From SOJZ01 sp964556565 (GTDB lineage Archaea; Thermoproteota; Bathyarchaeia; Bathyarchaeales; Bathyarchaeaceae), in the NCBI GenBank assembly GCA_964556565.1, contig CAZKWF010000001.1:62001-126000 (forward strand): 64,000 bases of DNA. The letters are read 5' to 3'. Within the stretch, counting starts at the first letter, position 1. Each line of letters opens with the position of its first letter. The translations under genes and the position numbers were made by a program. Of this stretch, positions 16,819 to 25,263 are shown piece by piece. The notes under the pieces were generated by a model. That model searched no databases. It was given only the letters and a program-made list of their open reading frames with translations, and was not told where the DNA came from.

Positions 16819-18072
16819 TTACCTTTCGTATTGGGTCCACTCAATTTTCCGCGGCTTAGTCCTTTTGATTTTCTCTCCATTTGACTTTCGCATAATAAAC
16901 AAATATTTGAAGCCTCGTAGAAAGAAGTTGAATCGTCTTGCACGATTGTACCACAAGCCCGTATGTGATGCTTGTCCTCTTCTGGCTATACATATAATAT
17001 CGACTGTATCGAAGTGTTTGCATAATCTTTGATAAACTTTGAACCCTACTGGAGTAAATTGTCTTTTTACCCATTGGTCGCCAATTAGCCATCCAAGTAC
17101 TTTTCCAGACTTTAGAATCCGATGACATTCTTTCATCACCTTTTCAAGCTCATCGTAGAACAGTTCATTTTCACTTGAAATCTTACCTATGCAGTCGGCA
17201 TGTTCATTATATCTTATGTTATCCCCATATGGAGAGTCAACGAATACTAGATCTACATGATTACCTGTGAGAGGAATTTTTCGTGAGTCATTTTGAATAA
17301 TATCAGATCTTACTGGCGCAATATCGTAACCAATCACTCTACGACCTTCTTCTTTGCAAACATCAATTGTGGTGCCACTACCGCACATTGGGTCGACTAC
17401 CAAATCTCCAGGTTCGGTGTATCTCCAAATAATGTTCCATATAAGTAGAGCAGGTGTCACACCCGGATACTTATTATCCCCTTTGGGATATTTACCGTAG
17501 CTTTGTCTAGGAAAATCCCAAAGAGTTGTGGCCTCCAACAAAGGCAGTTCTTCATGAGGATCTTGGCCAATTTGCTTCACTTCACCTAGTAACTCCCATG
17601 ATCTAAGTTCCTTTGATACCTCGAGATCTGAACCTTCGGTTTCTAACAAGAATTGGAACCAGTCGTCCATCCGTAAATTTTTGGGACGATAAAGCTCAAG
17701 GAGTTTAATAGTGACTTTCCTGTTCATAGGAGAAGAACGTTCTATTCCCAATGTTTTCAGCAGTTTCTTTGCGTTTTTTGTTGGTATAATTTTTCCAAGG
17801 GGTTCTGCTTTCACCTGATATGGATATTTGCCATCCCATGCTTCTGGCTGGATGTTCATCTCTGCATCAGAGGTCGCTCTGAATACACCGTATAGCATGT
17901 CAGAGTCCAGATTTAGAAGGAATAAGAAGCTTCCCTTTCTCACTTTCATTGCAGCGGGCGCATAGAGCCTGTTTGTTCCGAAGAGCAGACGACTGAAGCA
18001 TTCATTCTCCGATTTATTCGTACATGCAAAAACTTGTCCATGTATGATTGATTTCTTGGAGAGCTGAAGCAA
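16819..18072 (-). CDS. DNA amino-methyltransferase with an N-terminal DCD-like domain
   Basis: 417 residues from a TTG at 18072 (GGGAGAT upstream). The C-terminal part is an adenine-N6/cytosine-N4 methyltransferase: a helix region (SYGKYPKGDNKYPG, motif X-like), motif I DPMCGSGTT (residues 227-235) and motif IV DSPY (279-282). Residues 9-90 match the DCD fold, a PUA/EVE relative: GQVFACTNKSENECFSRLLFG, KGSFLFLLNLDSDMLYGVF, ATSDAEMNIQPEAWDG and YPYQVKAE. DCD is best known from plant stress proteins; in prokaryotes such PUA-like domains are thought to read modified bases. The fusion suggests recognition of modified target DNA. It is paired with the downstream nuclease. A TATA-like GCTTAAATAAGC lies near 18110-18121. 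Confidence 0.88.
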   Translation of the reverse strand: MLQLSKKSIIHGQVFACTNKSENECFSRLLFGTNRLYAPAAMKVRKGSFLFLLNLDSDMLYGVFRATSDAEMNIQPEAWDGKYPYQVKAEPLGKIIPTKNAKKLLKTLGIERSSPMNRKVTIKLLELYRPKNLRMDDWFQFLLETEGSDLEVSKELRSWELLGEVKQIGQDPHEELPLLEATTLWDFPRQSYGKYPKGDNKYPGVTPALLIWNIIWRYTEPGDLVVDPMCGSGTTIDVCKEEGRRVIGYDIAPVRSDIIQNDSRKIPLTGNHVDLVFVDSPYGDNIRYNEHADCIGKISSENELFYDELEKVMKECHRILKSGKVLGWLIGDQWVKRQFTPVGFKVYQRLCKHFDTVDIICIARRGQASHTGLWYNRARRFNFFLRGFKYLFIMRKSNGEKIKRTKPRKIEWTQYER

Positions 18073-18273
18073 TAGTAAATATCTCCCTTCAACTTGTTAA
18101 GTAGAACTGCTTATTTAAGCATAGCAGAACTCGAAAACTTACCTTCCTAGCTTATGCGCACTTGGATAAATAATAAAATGTTTGTTAAGAAAAAAAGGAA
18201 AACTGTTCTTTTAATCTATTCTATCTCTGGAAAAGTTATAAGAGAACACGTGCTCTGATTAAATTGCATGCAG

Positions 18274-18283
18274 TTTTTATATT
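18274..18283 (+). promoter_or_regulatory. TATA box of the stand-alone AAA ATPase gene
   Basis: TTTTTATATT lies about 25-30 bases before the ATG at 18306, so transcription should begin almost at the start codon (leaderless). A TGCATGCA palindrome at 18265 abuts it upstream, where BRE contacts would fall. Confidence 0.55.
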
Positions 18284-18305
18284 CTGATTACTACTATCCT
18301 TAGTC

Positions 18306-19346
18306 ATGAGTTCAAAATTAGGCTTCTCAGAGTGGCCTTTCCGTACAATCCCAGACGAGGAATTCGTCAAGATATGGTGCGGTCGTAAAGAACTCTACGA
18401 AAGATTAGATAGGATATTCAACGGTATTGTCCGAAGACCGATGTTCCAGATTCATTTGGTGTACGGAGATTTTGGAACAGGGAAAACACACAGTATCAAG
18501 CATATGATAACCAAGTACCGTGAAAAGGTTAAGCTCTTGACGTCAGAGTTAGAATACGATATCACAATTAGGACGTTCACACAGTTATATCAGGCTCTGG
18601 TGAGTCGGTTAGACTTCAAAACAATTATAAAGTGGCCTAATCCCCCAGAAAAGAATTTCTGGCATGATTTTAGGTCTTTTGTTGGAGCAATCAAATCAAA
18701 GGACGAAGAAGAAAAAACAATAGCCACGAGATGGTTTACAGGTGAAGAAAAAAGCAAGAAAGCTCTAAGCAGAATCGGTATCAGAAGCCCTGTAGACAGC
18801 GTTGACACAACTATACGTGCATTTTCGCAACTCACCAAACTGGCTGGGAGAAACAGATCTGCAGTTGTGTTGTTTATAGACGAGTTCCAACATATTGGCA
18901 AGCTCAACAGGAATTGGAAGGAGAGCATCCTGAATGGATTAACCAAACTGGTGAACTCAAGCCCAAAGCATTTTTGTCTAATAATCTCGTTCAGACTTAG
19001 AATGCCGATGAAAATCCTTTCAATTATCCCGGAGAGCATGAAAACTAGATTCTCAGGGGATCCATTCATAGAGGTTACAAACTTTTCCAGAGATGAAGCG
19101 GAAGAATTCATGAAATGCCTTTTTAGGAAATTTCGCACTCGTAAATCTGAAGATCCATATCTTCCCTTCACACCCGAAGCTTTTGAAGCAATATTTGCGT
19201 TTCTAAAGAAGAGGAATGTAGAGTACAATCCCAGATCTTTAATGAAGGTATTCGGATATGTAAGTGAGCGCTTTGAGGATTCCTCCCAAAACCCACCAAT
19301 TTCTGAAGATTTCACAAAGGTATCATTGTGGTCTTATCAGGCATAA
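18306..19346 (+). CDS. AAA ATPase (ORC/ExeA-like), convergent partner of the PLD-HerA operon
   Basis: 346 residues. An N-terminal lead (GFSEWPFRTIPDEEF) is followed by GRKELYERLDRIF and Walker A GDFGTGKT (residues 54-61), Walker B VVLFIDEFQ (about 190-198), sensor-1-like LIISFR and a C-terminal EYNPRSLMKVF segment like a lid or winged-helix start. This is the architecture of AAA_16/ORC-like DNA-associated ATPases, often met in defence systems and plasmids. The gene ends one base from the end of the Hint-protein gene on the opposite strand, so the two transcripts meet tail to tail. The mRNA is probably leaderless. Substrate unknown; it may act with the other operon proteins. Confidence 0.8.
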   Translation: MSSKLGFSEWPFRTIPDEEFVKIWCGRKELYERLDRIFNGIVRRPMFQIHLVYGDFGTGKTHSIKHMITKYREKVKLLTSELEYDITIRTFTQLYQALVSRLDFKTIIKWPNPPEKNFWHDFRSFVGAIKSKDEEEKTIATRWFTGEEKSKKALSRIGIRSPVDSVDTTIRAFSQLTKLAGRNRSAVVLFIDEFQHIGKLNRNWKESILNGLTKLVNSSPKHFCLIISFRLRMPMKILSIIPESMKTRFSGDPFIEVTNFSRDEAEEFMKCLFRKFRTRKSEDPYLPFTPEAFEAIFAFLKKRNVEYNPRSLMKVFGYVSERFEDSSQNPPISEDFTKVSLWSYQA

Positions 19347-19347
19347 G

Positions 19348-20373
19348 TCATTCCGGTAAATTGTGTGGATACGTGTATAAACCATCGATTATGGGTGAAA
19401 ACGCTTCTTTGTCGAAGACAAGATTTGTCGAAGTAGTATGAACCTCAATCCGACCTCTTAGCCTAGAAAAAATTTCTGGGCCTTCGGGGACTTCTGAAAG
19501 ATCTCTCCAAATAGGATTCTTCGTTGGAACTTCCTTTTCAACTGCTGCTATTGATTCCACGAATTTCGGAGCATGACTTGTTATGCAGGAAGTTTCAACT
19601 ATCCGAGAATTGTAAAGAATTAACACGTTTTGTAGAAATCGTTTCTGAACTGAGTTATCTTTCGAGAACATGAGGACGGGATCACCACGATAGAGAGGTT
19701 GGTTTATGTAGGCGTCTAACATGCCACTAATGAAGTTTTTCAGTTGTTTTGAATTCAGCTGCATACACACTCTTTCAAGCCGAGCAGCACATATTATTCT
19801 ATGAAGTTCTGCCAACGCATTTCCCTTGAGTATAATCCACAAATGTCCAAGCTTTCCTTTTTTTATTTTCACCACAATCTTCCTGTTTATACTATCTGCT
19901 AAACTCGTGATGCAATGTTCGACGAATTTTACATATTTAGGATCGGTCGCATTACGGACCAGCGAGACAATACATTTGTTGTTACTACTTACAATATCGG
20001 TAGCCAACCCGCTTCCATACACCGCATCGGATTGCCAATCCATGATTTCTCCTTTCACTCCTGGTACGAACTCAGGGGATTTAGGGGGATTGTAAAATTC
20101 AATAGCGCTGACCGAACATAGATCCTTTGTCTTGAAAGGCCTCTCTGAAAAAACAACAGTTTCAGGTACCAGAACACTATCTGTAGTTTGTGTGATCAGC
20201 CTAGTGCCACAGGATTTCTCTTCATTGCGTAATCCGACTTTCCGGTATTTTGTGTGCTTACCTATTCCTTCGACACCTAAGACCTTCGCATCTCTTGGAA
20301 GTTGGTTCAGAGAAATGACTCCACATCTGGTGAAAACAAAGCTATCCTTCGAAACTACTACGCCATAGCTCAT
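19348..20373 (-). CDS. Free-standing intein-like Hint/LAGLIDADG protein
   Basis: 341 residues from an ATG at 20373 that overlaps the upstream stop (ATGA). Residues 4-92 follow intein blocks: SKDSFVFTRCGVISLNQL (block A-like), AKVLGVEG, and TRLITQTTDSVLVPE (block B-like TxxD). The residue at the splice junction position is not Cys or Ser, and there is no HN-C end, so it should not splice. Residues 211-223 (LKNFISGMLDAYI) form a LAGLIDADG-like helix with the Asp kept, followed by SKDNSVQKRFLQNVLILYNSRIVET, as after LAGLIDADG helices; the first helix (about 116-127) is degraded. It is thus a whole protein built on an intein plan, perhaps now a DNA-binding subunit. It is the last gene of the PLD-HerA operon. 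Alternatively it is a degraded selfish gene. Confidence 0.6.
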   Translation of the reverse strand: MSYGVVVSKDSFVFTRCGVISLNQLPRDAKVLGVEGIGKHTKYRKVGLRNEEKSCGTRLITQTTDSVLVPETVVFSERPFKTKDLCSVSAIEFYNPPKSPEFVPGVKGEIMDWQSDAVYGSGLATDIVSSNNKCIVSLVRNATDPKYVKFVEHCITSLADSINRKIVVKIKKGKLGHLWIILKGNALAELHRIICAARLERVCMQLNSKQLKNFISGMLDAYINQPLYRGDPVLMFSKDNSVQKRFLQNVLILYNSRIVETSCITSHAPKFVESIAAVEKEVPTKNPIWRDLSEVPEGPEIFSRLRGRIEVHTTSTNLVFDKEAFSPIIDGLYTYPHNLPE

Positions 20374-20810
20374 TTCATATCCCAAGGTATAAAGAAAGTT
20401 GGTGAATCTAGGGTACCCTGATAGTCCACTATACCTTCTAAAAGAAGATGTGTAAACAAGGTCCTCACTATTAACGATGAATATCCAGTGAGTCGCGAAG
20501 CATCTGTGACAGACAACTTCTTTTTCTTGTACAGCATTTTCATTAACGGTGATAGAATGCTACTTAGATTGTTCTCCTTTGTCGCAAGCGTAAAAAAGGA
20601 GTAAGGTCTCTCTTTTTTGCTCAATGCAATATGCTCGTAGATTTTTCGTTCGATCACCAATTTCTTTATGATTTCATTTACTTCATTTCTTGATGTATCA
20701 CTTGCTACATTTTGGATAATATGAATCAAATGTGGTTTGTTCACGATCAATCTTGATCCTATCTGCTCAAAAACGTGTTCCACGATTTTCTTGTAACTGT
20801 TGATTGTCAA
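20370..20810 (-). CDS. Winged-helix protein of the PLD-HerA operon
   Basis: 146 residues. The C-terminal half (LMKMLYKKKKLSVTDASRLTGYSSLIVRTLFTHLLLEGIVDYQG) reads as a winged helix-turn-helix, and the N-terminal half (HIIQNVASDTSRNEVNEIIKKLVIERKIYEHI) could be a second one. It starts at a TTG 11 bases after the preceding gene and its stop overlaps the ATG of the Hint-like gene. It could be the operon's regulator or the DNA-reading part of a complex. No named family is recognised. Confidence 0.65.
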   Translation of the reverse strand: MTINSYKKIVEHVFEQIGSRLIVNKPHLIHIIQNVASDTSRNEVNEIIKKLVIERKIYEHIALSKKERPYSFFTLATKENNLSSILSPLMKMLYKKKKLSVTDASRLTGYSSLIVRTLFTHLLLEGIVDYQGTLDSPTFFIPWDMK

Positions 20811-20821
20811 AGTAGTTCAAC

Positions 20822-21865
20822 CTAAAGTTTGATTCTGAGAAACCTTTTTTCGCCGTATCTGTCTGGAAGTATCTGATACCTATGCCTATCGTTTGTTTGC
20901 GCCTCATTTATCATTTCCCTAGCTTCAGATTCCTTCAGTCTATAACCTTGTAAGCCTTTTTGAATCACCAGTATATTAATCAAAGTGTTTATGTCGCAAA
21001 CATTGAAAGCTGGGTCACGCAATTTTTCGTACAGGTTCTCTACATGTTCAATCGTTTCTTGACCTGAAACTATCTTGGTTCCTGGGTATCCACAGTTTCT
21101 AAGAAGAGTGTGCAATAGATCCTCCTGCGCTCGTGAAACAACTGTCTTGTAATTTGGTAAGAATCTAATGATTTCACAGTATGGCCTTACAACGTTTTTC
21201 TCTAAGAAGGAAATTCTATTGTTGCTGGGTCCCTCTCTATTTACAAGGTTCAAGTCTTCCATGATGCCAAGCGAAGGCTTTATCTTTGGATATAACGCCT
21301 TGGCGGTTTTTCCTCGTCTAACCGCTTTTCTATACAACTTTAGATATCTCCTTCGAATGTCTAGACTATGAACAGACTCGACAGCAATCTTGAGTGCGTG
21401 GACGTAGACGGAGAAAGCATGATCAACCAATTCGTTTTTTGGCAGCATTTTTCTCGCCTTATACCAGCGGTAATCGTCACGGATTTCCCCAAATCTCTCA
21501 AGGTGATCGTGAAGCGATTTCACCATAGCATAATTCTCCAATAGAAAACATCTCAAAAAAAAGATCTTGAATTCAACGGGAAGCTCTATCGGAATTTCCT
21601 CTACTGGTGTGAAAAATTCCAGAGTTCTACCCCATGGAGTCAATTTGTTGTTCCTGAAAATCACTTCCAGTTCTTTTGCTATCGTTATTGTGTATTGTAT
21701 AGACCTTTTATTCTGTTTATATCCTTCTTCAATCCCATGGATTTTCCTGAAGGAACTCAATGCCTCTCCAAACTTTCGAGCAATCATCATATCAGAACTT
21801 GGCTCTCTTGTCTTGACGCATCCCTTGAGAAGCAGTGCAAAATAGACAATCTTGTCAACTTGCAT
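20822..21865 (-). CDS. Unknown protein between HerA and the winged-helix gene
   Basis: 347 residues, ATG start, no recognised family. It is helical and basic, with no membrane segment, no P-loop and no nuclease motif I can see. Features include an early KLTPWGRTLEFF segment typical of winged-helix read-outs, a stretch HSLDIRRRYLKLYRKAVRRGKTAKALYPKIKPSLGIMEDLNLVNREG that looks like a second helix-turn-helix with wing, and a C-terminal ILVIQKGLQGYRLKESEAREMI. Spacing of 23 bases from HerA and 11 to the next gene puts it inside the operon. It may be a target- or partner-recognition subunit; that is a guess. Confidence 0.6.
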   Translation of the reverse strand: MQVDKIVYFALLLKGCVKTREPSSDMMIARKFGEALSSFRKIHGIEEGYKQNKRSIQYTITIAKELEVIFRNNKLTPWGRTLEFFTPVEEIPIELPVEFKIFFLRCFLLENYAMVKSLHDHLERFGEIRDDYRWYKARKMLPKNELVDHAFSVYVHALKIAVESVHSLDIRRRYLKLYRKAVRRGKTAKALYPKIKPSLGIMEDLNLVNREGPSNNRISFLEKNVVRPYCEIIRFLPNYKTVVSRAQEDLLHTLLRNCGYPGTKIVSGQETIEHVENLYEKLRDPAFNVCDINTLINILVIQKGLQGYRLKESEAREMINEAQTNDRHRYQILPDRYGEKRFLRIKL

Positions 21866-21888
21866 ATGTGTATTAATAAGAAGAGGCT

Positions 21889-23301
21889 TCAGTACTCTTT
21901 TCCACCATGAACGCTTACACGGGGTCTTATTTTGATTGTGAATAGTCTGTTGACCGTCTCAGAGGAGATTATGCAGTACCCAAGTTTTAGGTCTCTACCT
22001 ACCTCTTTAAAGAGATTTCTTTGTATTTCTCTCGAACCTATCTTTGCTCTTTCGAAATCTGATGTATTTCTCATGTTATATGCAGTCAAGATGTCTTGAT
22101 CTCTTGATAGGCTATGGATAATTCCGATGTCTAGATTCGCCTGAATTGAGGCATCGAGAGCTGAAGGCGATTGTGTGGCGAAAGCAGCAGATAACCCTAT
22201 GTTCCGACCCTCTTTAACATATTTTAAAAGAGGCCCTTTTGAAGGCGGACTTCTTGTGGCAGGTATGTAGTTATGTGCTTCATCCATCAGGATCCAACCT
22301 CTTGGCGTCCACTCTTTTTTTAGTAAGAGTTGAAGTTTCTTAATTTCCCCTTTGTAATCAGATGAAGATGACTTGGTTAATAATTCCAATCTCTTCTCAC
22401 ATTCGTCCGTTATACCTCGGGCTTGGAAGATTTTTCGAGTTAGGACACCAACCACAGTCGTTCTCAACTCTTGTTCTAGATCCCGTAGCAACAAAACTGA
22501 GATTTTTCCATCCTTGAATATTTCCCGCACAGGTATAGAGAAAGAGCCAAATATTTTTGCCAATTCAAGAGACCGTACTCTTCTAAATGCCGCATCCAAA
22601 GTTTTTTGTTCATATCGGTTCTTGGTTGAAGATGATTCAAGCTTCGAATAAATATCAGAAAATGAAATTTCATCTTGCTCTTGCAGTGAAGTAATTAGAT
22701 CCATGAATAGCTGTCCAAGGGGATCGGCTATCGGATCTAATCCAAACATAAAACACCAATCTGCAGGTTCAAGATCTTTTAGGCTCAGCGAAAACTCAGT
22801 GAACTCAGGCGGATAATAATCCCTCTTGTATCCGTATGGAAAATAGAAGTCCGCAGGGACTTTTTCCTCCTTAATTCCCCATCTTTCAAGTTCGTTAATT
22901 CTCTCTTTTCCCTCCATGCTGGCTAGGTATTGCATGCCCCAAAATACGTTGAGGGAATCAAACACTATAACAGCTTGGTGATCCTTCATCTGATTTATCC
23001 ACTGCTTGCTAACTAGGCCCTCTGCAAGCACACCTAATGTATAGCTCTTGCCACTACGTCTTTTTCCCATAACGTAAACTATGTGGGCTCTATCAGTGTC
23101 CATCCAGACATCACAAGAATTAGTATCATATTCATTGGATTTGCCAAGATATATACAAGATGGCGAATCCTCAGATGAGGAGCCAATGATCATGCCAGTT
23201 TTGGATGACCATGGCTTTTGTGGCTTAAGTTTTGGCAGAAAGCGATACCATTGTTCAAAAAGGATTCGTCTGAATTCAGGAATGTTTTCTGGTTTATCCA
23301 T
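21889..23301 (-). CDS. HerA/FtsK-type DNA translocase ATPase
   Basis: 470 residues. Walker A GKRRSGKS (residues 79-86), Walker B WILMDEAHNYIP (about 339-350) and the following KEGRNIGLSAAFATQSPSALD stretch are typical of HerA-family hexameric translocases. Between them is a 250-residue insert-rich region including LLRDLEQELRTTVVGVLTRKIF, the usual beta-helix part of the core. HerA proteins pump DNA, in archaea for NurA-driven end resection; in several defence systems HerA homologues drive a toxic effector instead. No NurA gene is adjacent, but a PLD nuclease is two genes upstream, so the translocase-nuclease pairing may be kept with a different nuclease (inference). The start is 6 bases after the upstream ATPase. 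Confidence 0.85.
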   Translation of the reverse strand: MDKPENIPEFRRILFEQWYRFLPKLKPQKPWSSKTGMIIGSSSEDSPSCIYLGKSNEYDTNSCDVWMDTDRAHIVYVMGKRRSGKSYTLGVLAEGLVSKQWINQMKDHQAVIVFDSLNVFWGMQYLASMEGKERINELERWGIKEEKVPADFYFPYGYKRDYYPPEFTEFSLSLKDLEPADWCFMFGLDPIADPLGQLFMDLITSLQEQDEISFSDIYSKLESSSTKNRYEQKTLDAAFRRVRSLELAKIFGSFSIPVREIFKDGKISVLLLRDLEQELRTTVVGVLTRKIFQARGITDECEKRLELLTKSSSSDYKGEIKKLQLLLKKEWTPRGWILMDEAHNYIPATRSPPSKGPLLKYVKEGRNIGLSAAFATQSPSALDASIQANLDIGIIHSLSRDQDILTAYNMRNTSDFERAKIGSREIQRNLFKEVGRDLKLGYCIISSETVNRLFTIKIRPRVSVHGGKEY

Positions 23302-23307
23302 ATCGAT

Positions 23308-24471
23308 CTACTCAACAAAACGTGAGTAAACATATGGGGATTTGTCTAAGGCTGCGTTTCCAACAGCATTTGATAAGGCGTCGATCAATCTTCTCGGAGT
23401 TAGCTGAGACTCTTCAGTTATGCCTGCCAAAATTTGTTCCAAAGCTTCTTCAGAAAATGGATAAGTCGAATCATCGACTTTTTCATTTGGTGGGCTTTTA
23501 GCTGTCTTTGCTTTAATGTTGCATTTTGGGTCTCTCACGTATTGTATAACATCCTTCATAAACCTCATGGCATCAGGTTGTTCTAGTGTTGGGATTTCAA
23601 TCCTGTTTCTCGGCCCTATTCTACTTATCACAGGCTCTTCGACAACTGTGGTTTCTGTTTCCCACCCACCAGCCTCAGTCGAGATTGACCAAATTACTGA
23701 AATGTACTTATTCGATTTGTCTGCCAATCTTAGAAATCCAAGGTTTAGTGAATCAAGTGCGTCATTGCTCAGGTCTTCCCAGCGTTCACACTCGTCCAAC
23801 AGAATAATGATTTTCTTTTTCTCATAGGTCTCAAACAATTTACCTATTGTTTCTAGCATCTTCACTAACATCTGTGGGTCAGCTTCTTTCAAATGAGAAG
23901 ATACGCCTAAGTTGCTCAAATCTGAACTTGAGCTTGTGCTTCCTATCAGCCAGCGCCACACTAGGTTCTCGTCGGCCAAACTAATGCTCAGAACGCTCGC
24001 AAGATCATAATTAACTTCCTCAAGTCTCTTGTGGATTGCAGCTGCCAGTTCGTCTCGCTTCCATCCAATTTTTTGCTTTATGAAATCTTGTTGTAGCTTT
24101 TGGAATAGCGTCAATATTTTTGGCTTACCTATATTTTTGAGGATGTGTGCATACAAATCAAGAAACCTTGCATTTCTCGGGAAATCAGGGGCAGAGACGT
24201 ACACAATCTCCACACCATATGGCGTTTTAGAAAGAGCTTGCTTAAGAGCAGTCGTCACCGTGAACAGAGTATGTGTCTTTCCTGCCCCATATGTACCAGT
24301 GACAAATCGCTTAGGACATCTAGCGGTTACAAGATCAACTCGGATCTTTCTGGTTATTGAATCTACGTCGACTCCACTTCGTGGAACGTAAAAACCTGAA
24401 TCTTTATCAGCGTATATTTCGAAGTTGTTTCTGCCTTTTTTAAGAGAGTATAGTTCTTGCACTGTAGACAC
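23308..24471 (-). CDS. AAA ATPase of the PLD-HerA operon
   Basis: 387 residues from a GTG. Walker A GTYGAGKT (residues 59-66), Walker B KIIILLDECERW (about 218-228) and a C-terminal SEEALEQILAGITEESQLTPRRLIDAL segment that resembles an AAA lid. The layout is like the P-loop ATPases found in BREX (BrxD) and related loci, though I do not claim membership. Acidic and Ser-rich linkers (SSSSSDLSNLG) separate the halves. The gene lies 12 bases after the PLD gene and 6 before HerA. It may be a loader or sensor for the translocase; unlike a replication protein it has no obvious origin-binding domain. Confidence 0.8.
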   Translation of the reverse strand: MSTVQELYSLKKGRNNFEIYADKDSGFYVPRSGVDVDSITRKIRVDLVTARCPKRFVTGTYGAGKTHTLFTVTTALKQALSKTPYGVEIVYVSAPDFPRNARFLDLYAHILKNIGKPKILTLFQKLQQDFIKQKIGWKRDELAAAIHKRLEEVNYDLASVLSISLADENLVWRWLIGSTSSSSDLSNLGVSSHLKEADPQMLVKMLETIGKLFETYEKKKIIILLDECERWEDLSNDALDSLNLGFLRLADKSNKYISVIWSISTEAGGWETETTVVEEPVISRIGPRNRIEIPTLEQPDAMRFMKDVIQYVRDPKCNIKAKTAKSPPNEKVDDSTYPFSEEALEQILAGITEESQLTPRRLIDALSNAVGNAALDKSPYVYSRFVE

Positions 24472-24483
24472 AAAACAACCCTT

Positions 24484-25227
24484 CTAGTTGGAAATCTTAA
24501 ACCTTTTCCAAGTAATAAGACTTGCTAATCTTGCTTTGGCTTCTCTAAATAATCTATCATCGTATATACAAAGAGAAAGTTCAGGGTTTCTAGAGAAGGT
24601 GAGGTTTTCCGAACCCAATAACAGGACTCGATTTCTCCAAGAATCTATGCTTTGTTCAAGCAAGTAGACCTTGGCATGTACACTTCCATGTAGACTTATT
24701 TTTCTAATACCTTGATTCCAGAGCCATCTAAGAGAGTTCTCAATACTATTTCTTAGATTAGCAGTTGCCGTCTTTTCCGGAGGTCGAGTTATGATCTGAA
24801 CTCTATGCACCTTCTCCAAACATCTCTTGAAACGAGATTGATGTTCCTTTCCTATCACAATCCAAGGTGAACAGATCCAAAAACTCTCCAATTTTGGCAA
24901 TTTTTCCATAAAAGACATGATGAAGTTACAAGCATCATTCACCAAACGAGGTTTGCGGCTTTGCCGATGAAAATTCATTAGCGCCTGTAGAGAGCGTTTT
25001 CCAAATAGATATCCAAGATGGTAGAACCATTCCTTACCCTTATCTGTGAGACATACCATATCCTCTTTCACATCAATGAGAAGGGTACCAGACATCTGCT
25101 CAATCTGGTCAAACGATAGATTATATGTCGAAAGCACGCCCGAGAAATACACTCTAGAAACTGGACCGCGTTGAAGAACTGAGCAGATATTTAAGAGAGC
25201 TTCAAGACTTGCTGGTTTTGAACTCAT
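24484..25227 (-). CDS. PLD-superfamily nuclease-like protein with N-terminal winged helix
   Basis: 247 residues. Residues 1-80 look like a winged helix (DKGKEWFYHLGYL). The C-terminal part has one HKD motif: ISLHGSVHAKVYLLE (His-x-Lys), then RNRVLLLGSENLTFSRNPELSL (GSxN in place of the later part of the motif), as in PLD-type nucleases that act as dimers. DrmC of DISARM has a similar size and plan, but the DISARM helicase and DUF1998 genes are absent here. It is the first gene of the operon and the best candidate effector. An alternative is membrane or RNA targeting, as for some PLD proteins; no signal peptide or membrane segment is seen. Confidence 0.8.
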   Translation of the reverse strand: MSSKPASLEALLNICSVLQRGPVSRVYFSGVLSTYNLSFDQIEQMSGTLLIDVKEDMVCLTDKGKEWFYHLGYLFGKRSLQALMNFHRQSRKPRLVNDACNFIMSFMEKLPKLESFWICSPWIVIGKEHQSRFKRCLEKVHRVQIITRPPEKTATANLRNSIENSLRWLWNQGIRKISLHGSVHAKVYLLEQSIDSWRNRVLLLGSENLTFSRNPELSLCIYDDRLFREAKARLASLITWKRFKISN

Positions 25228-25263
25228 GAATTGAAACCAGCTTATGATTTACAAAAGTAATAC

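Noticed and set aside
23308..24471. BREX or DISARM assignment for the 18-25 kb locus
   Set aside because: Single proteins resemble parts of these systems, but PglZ, BrxL, the DISARM helicase and the DUF1998 protein are all missing, so neither name fits.
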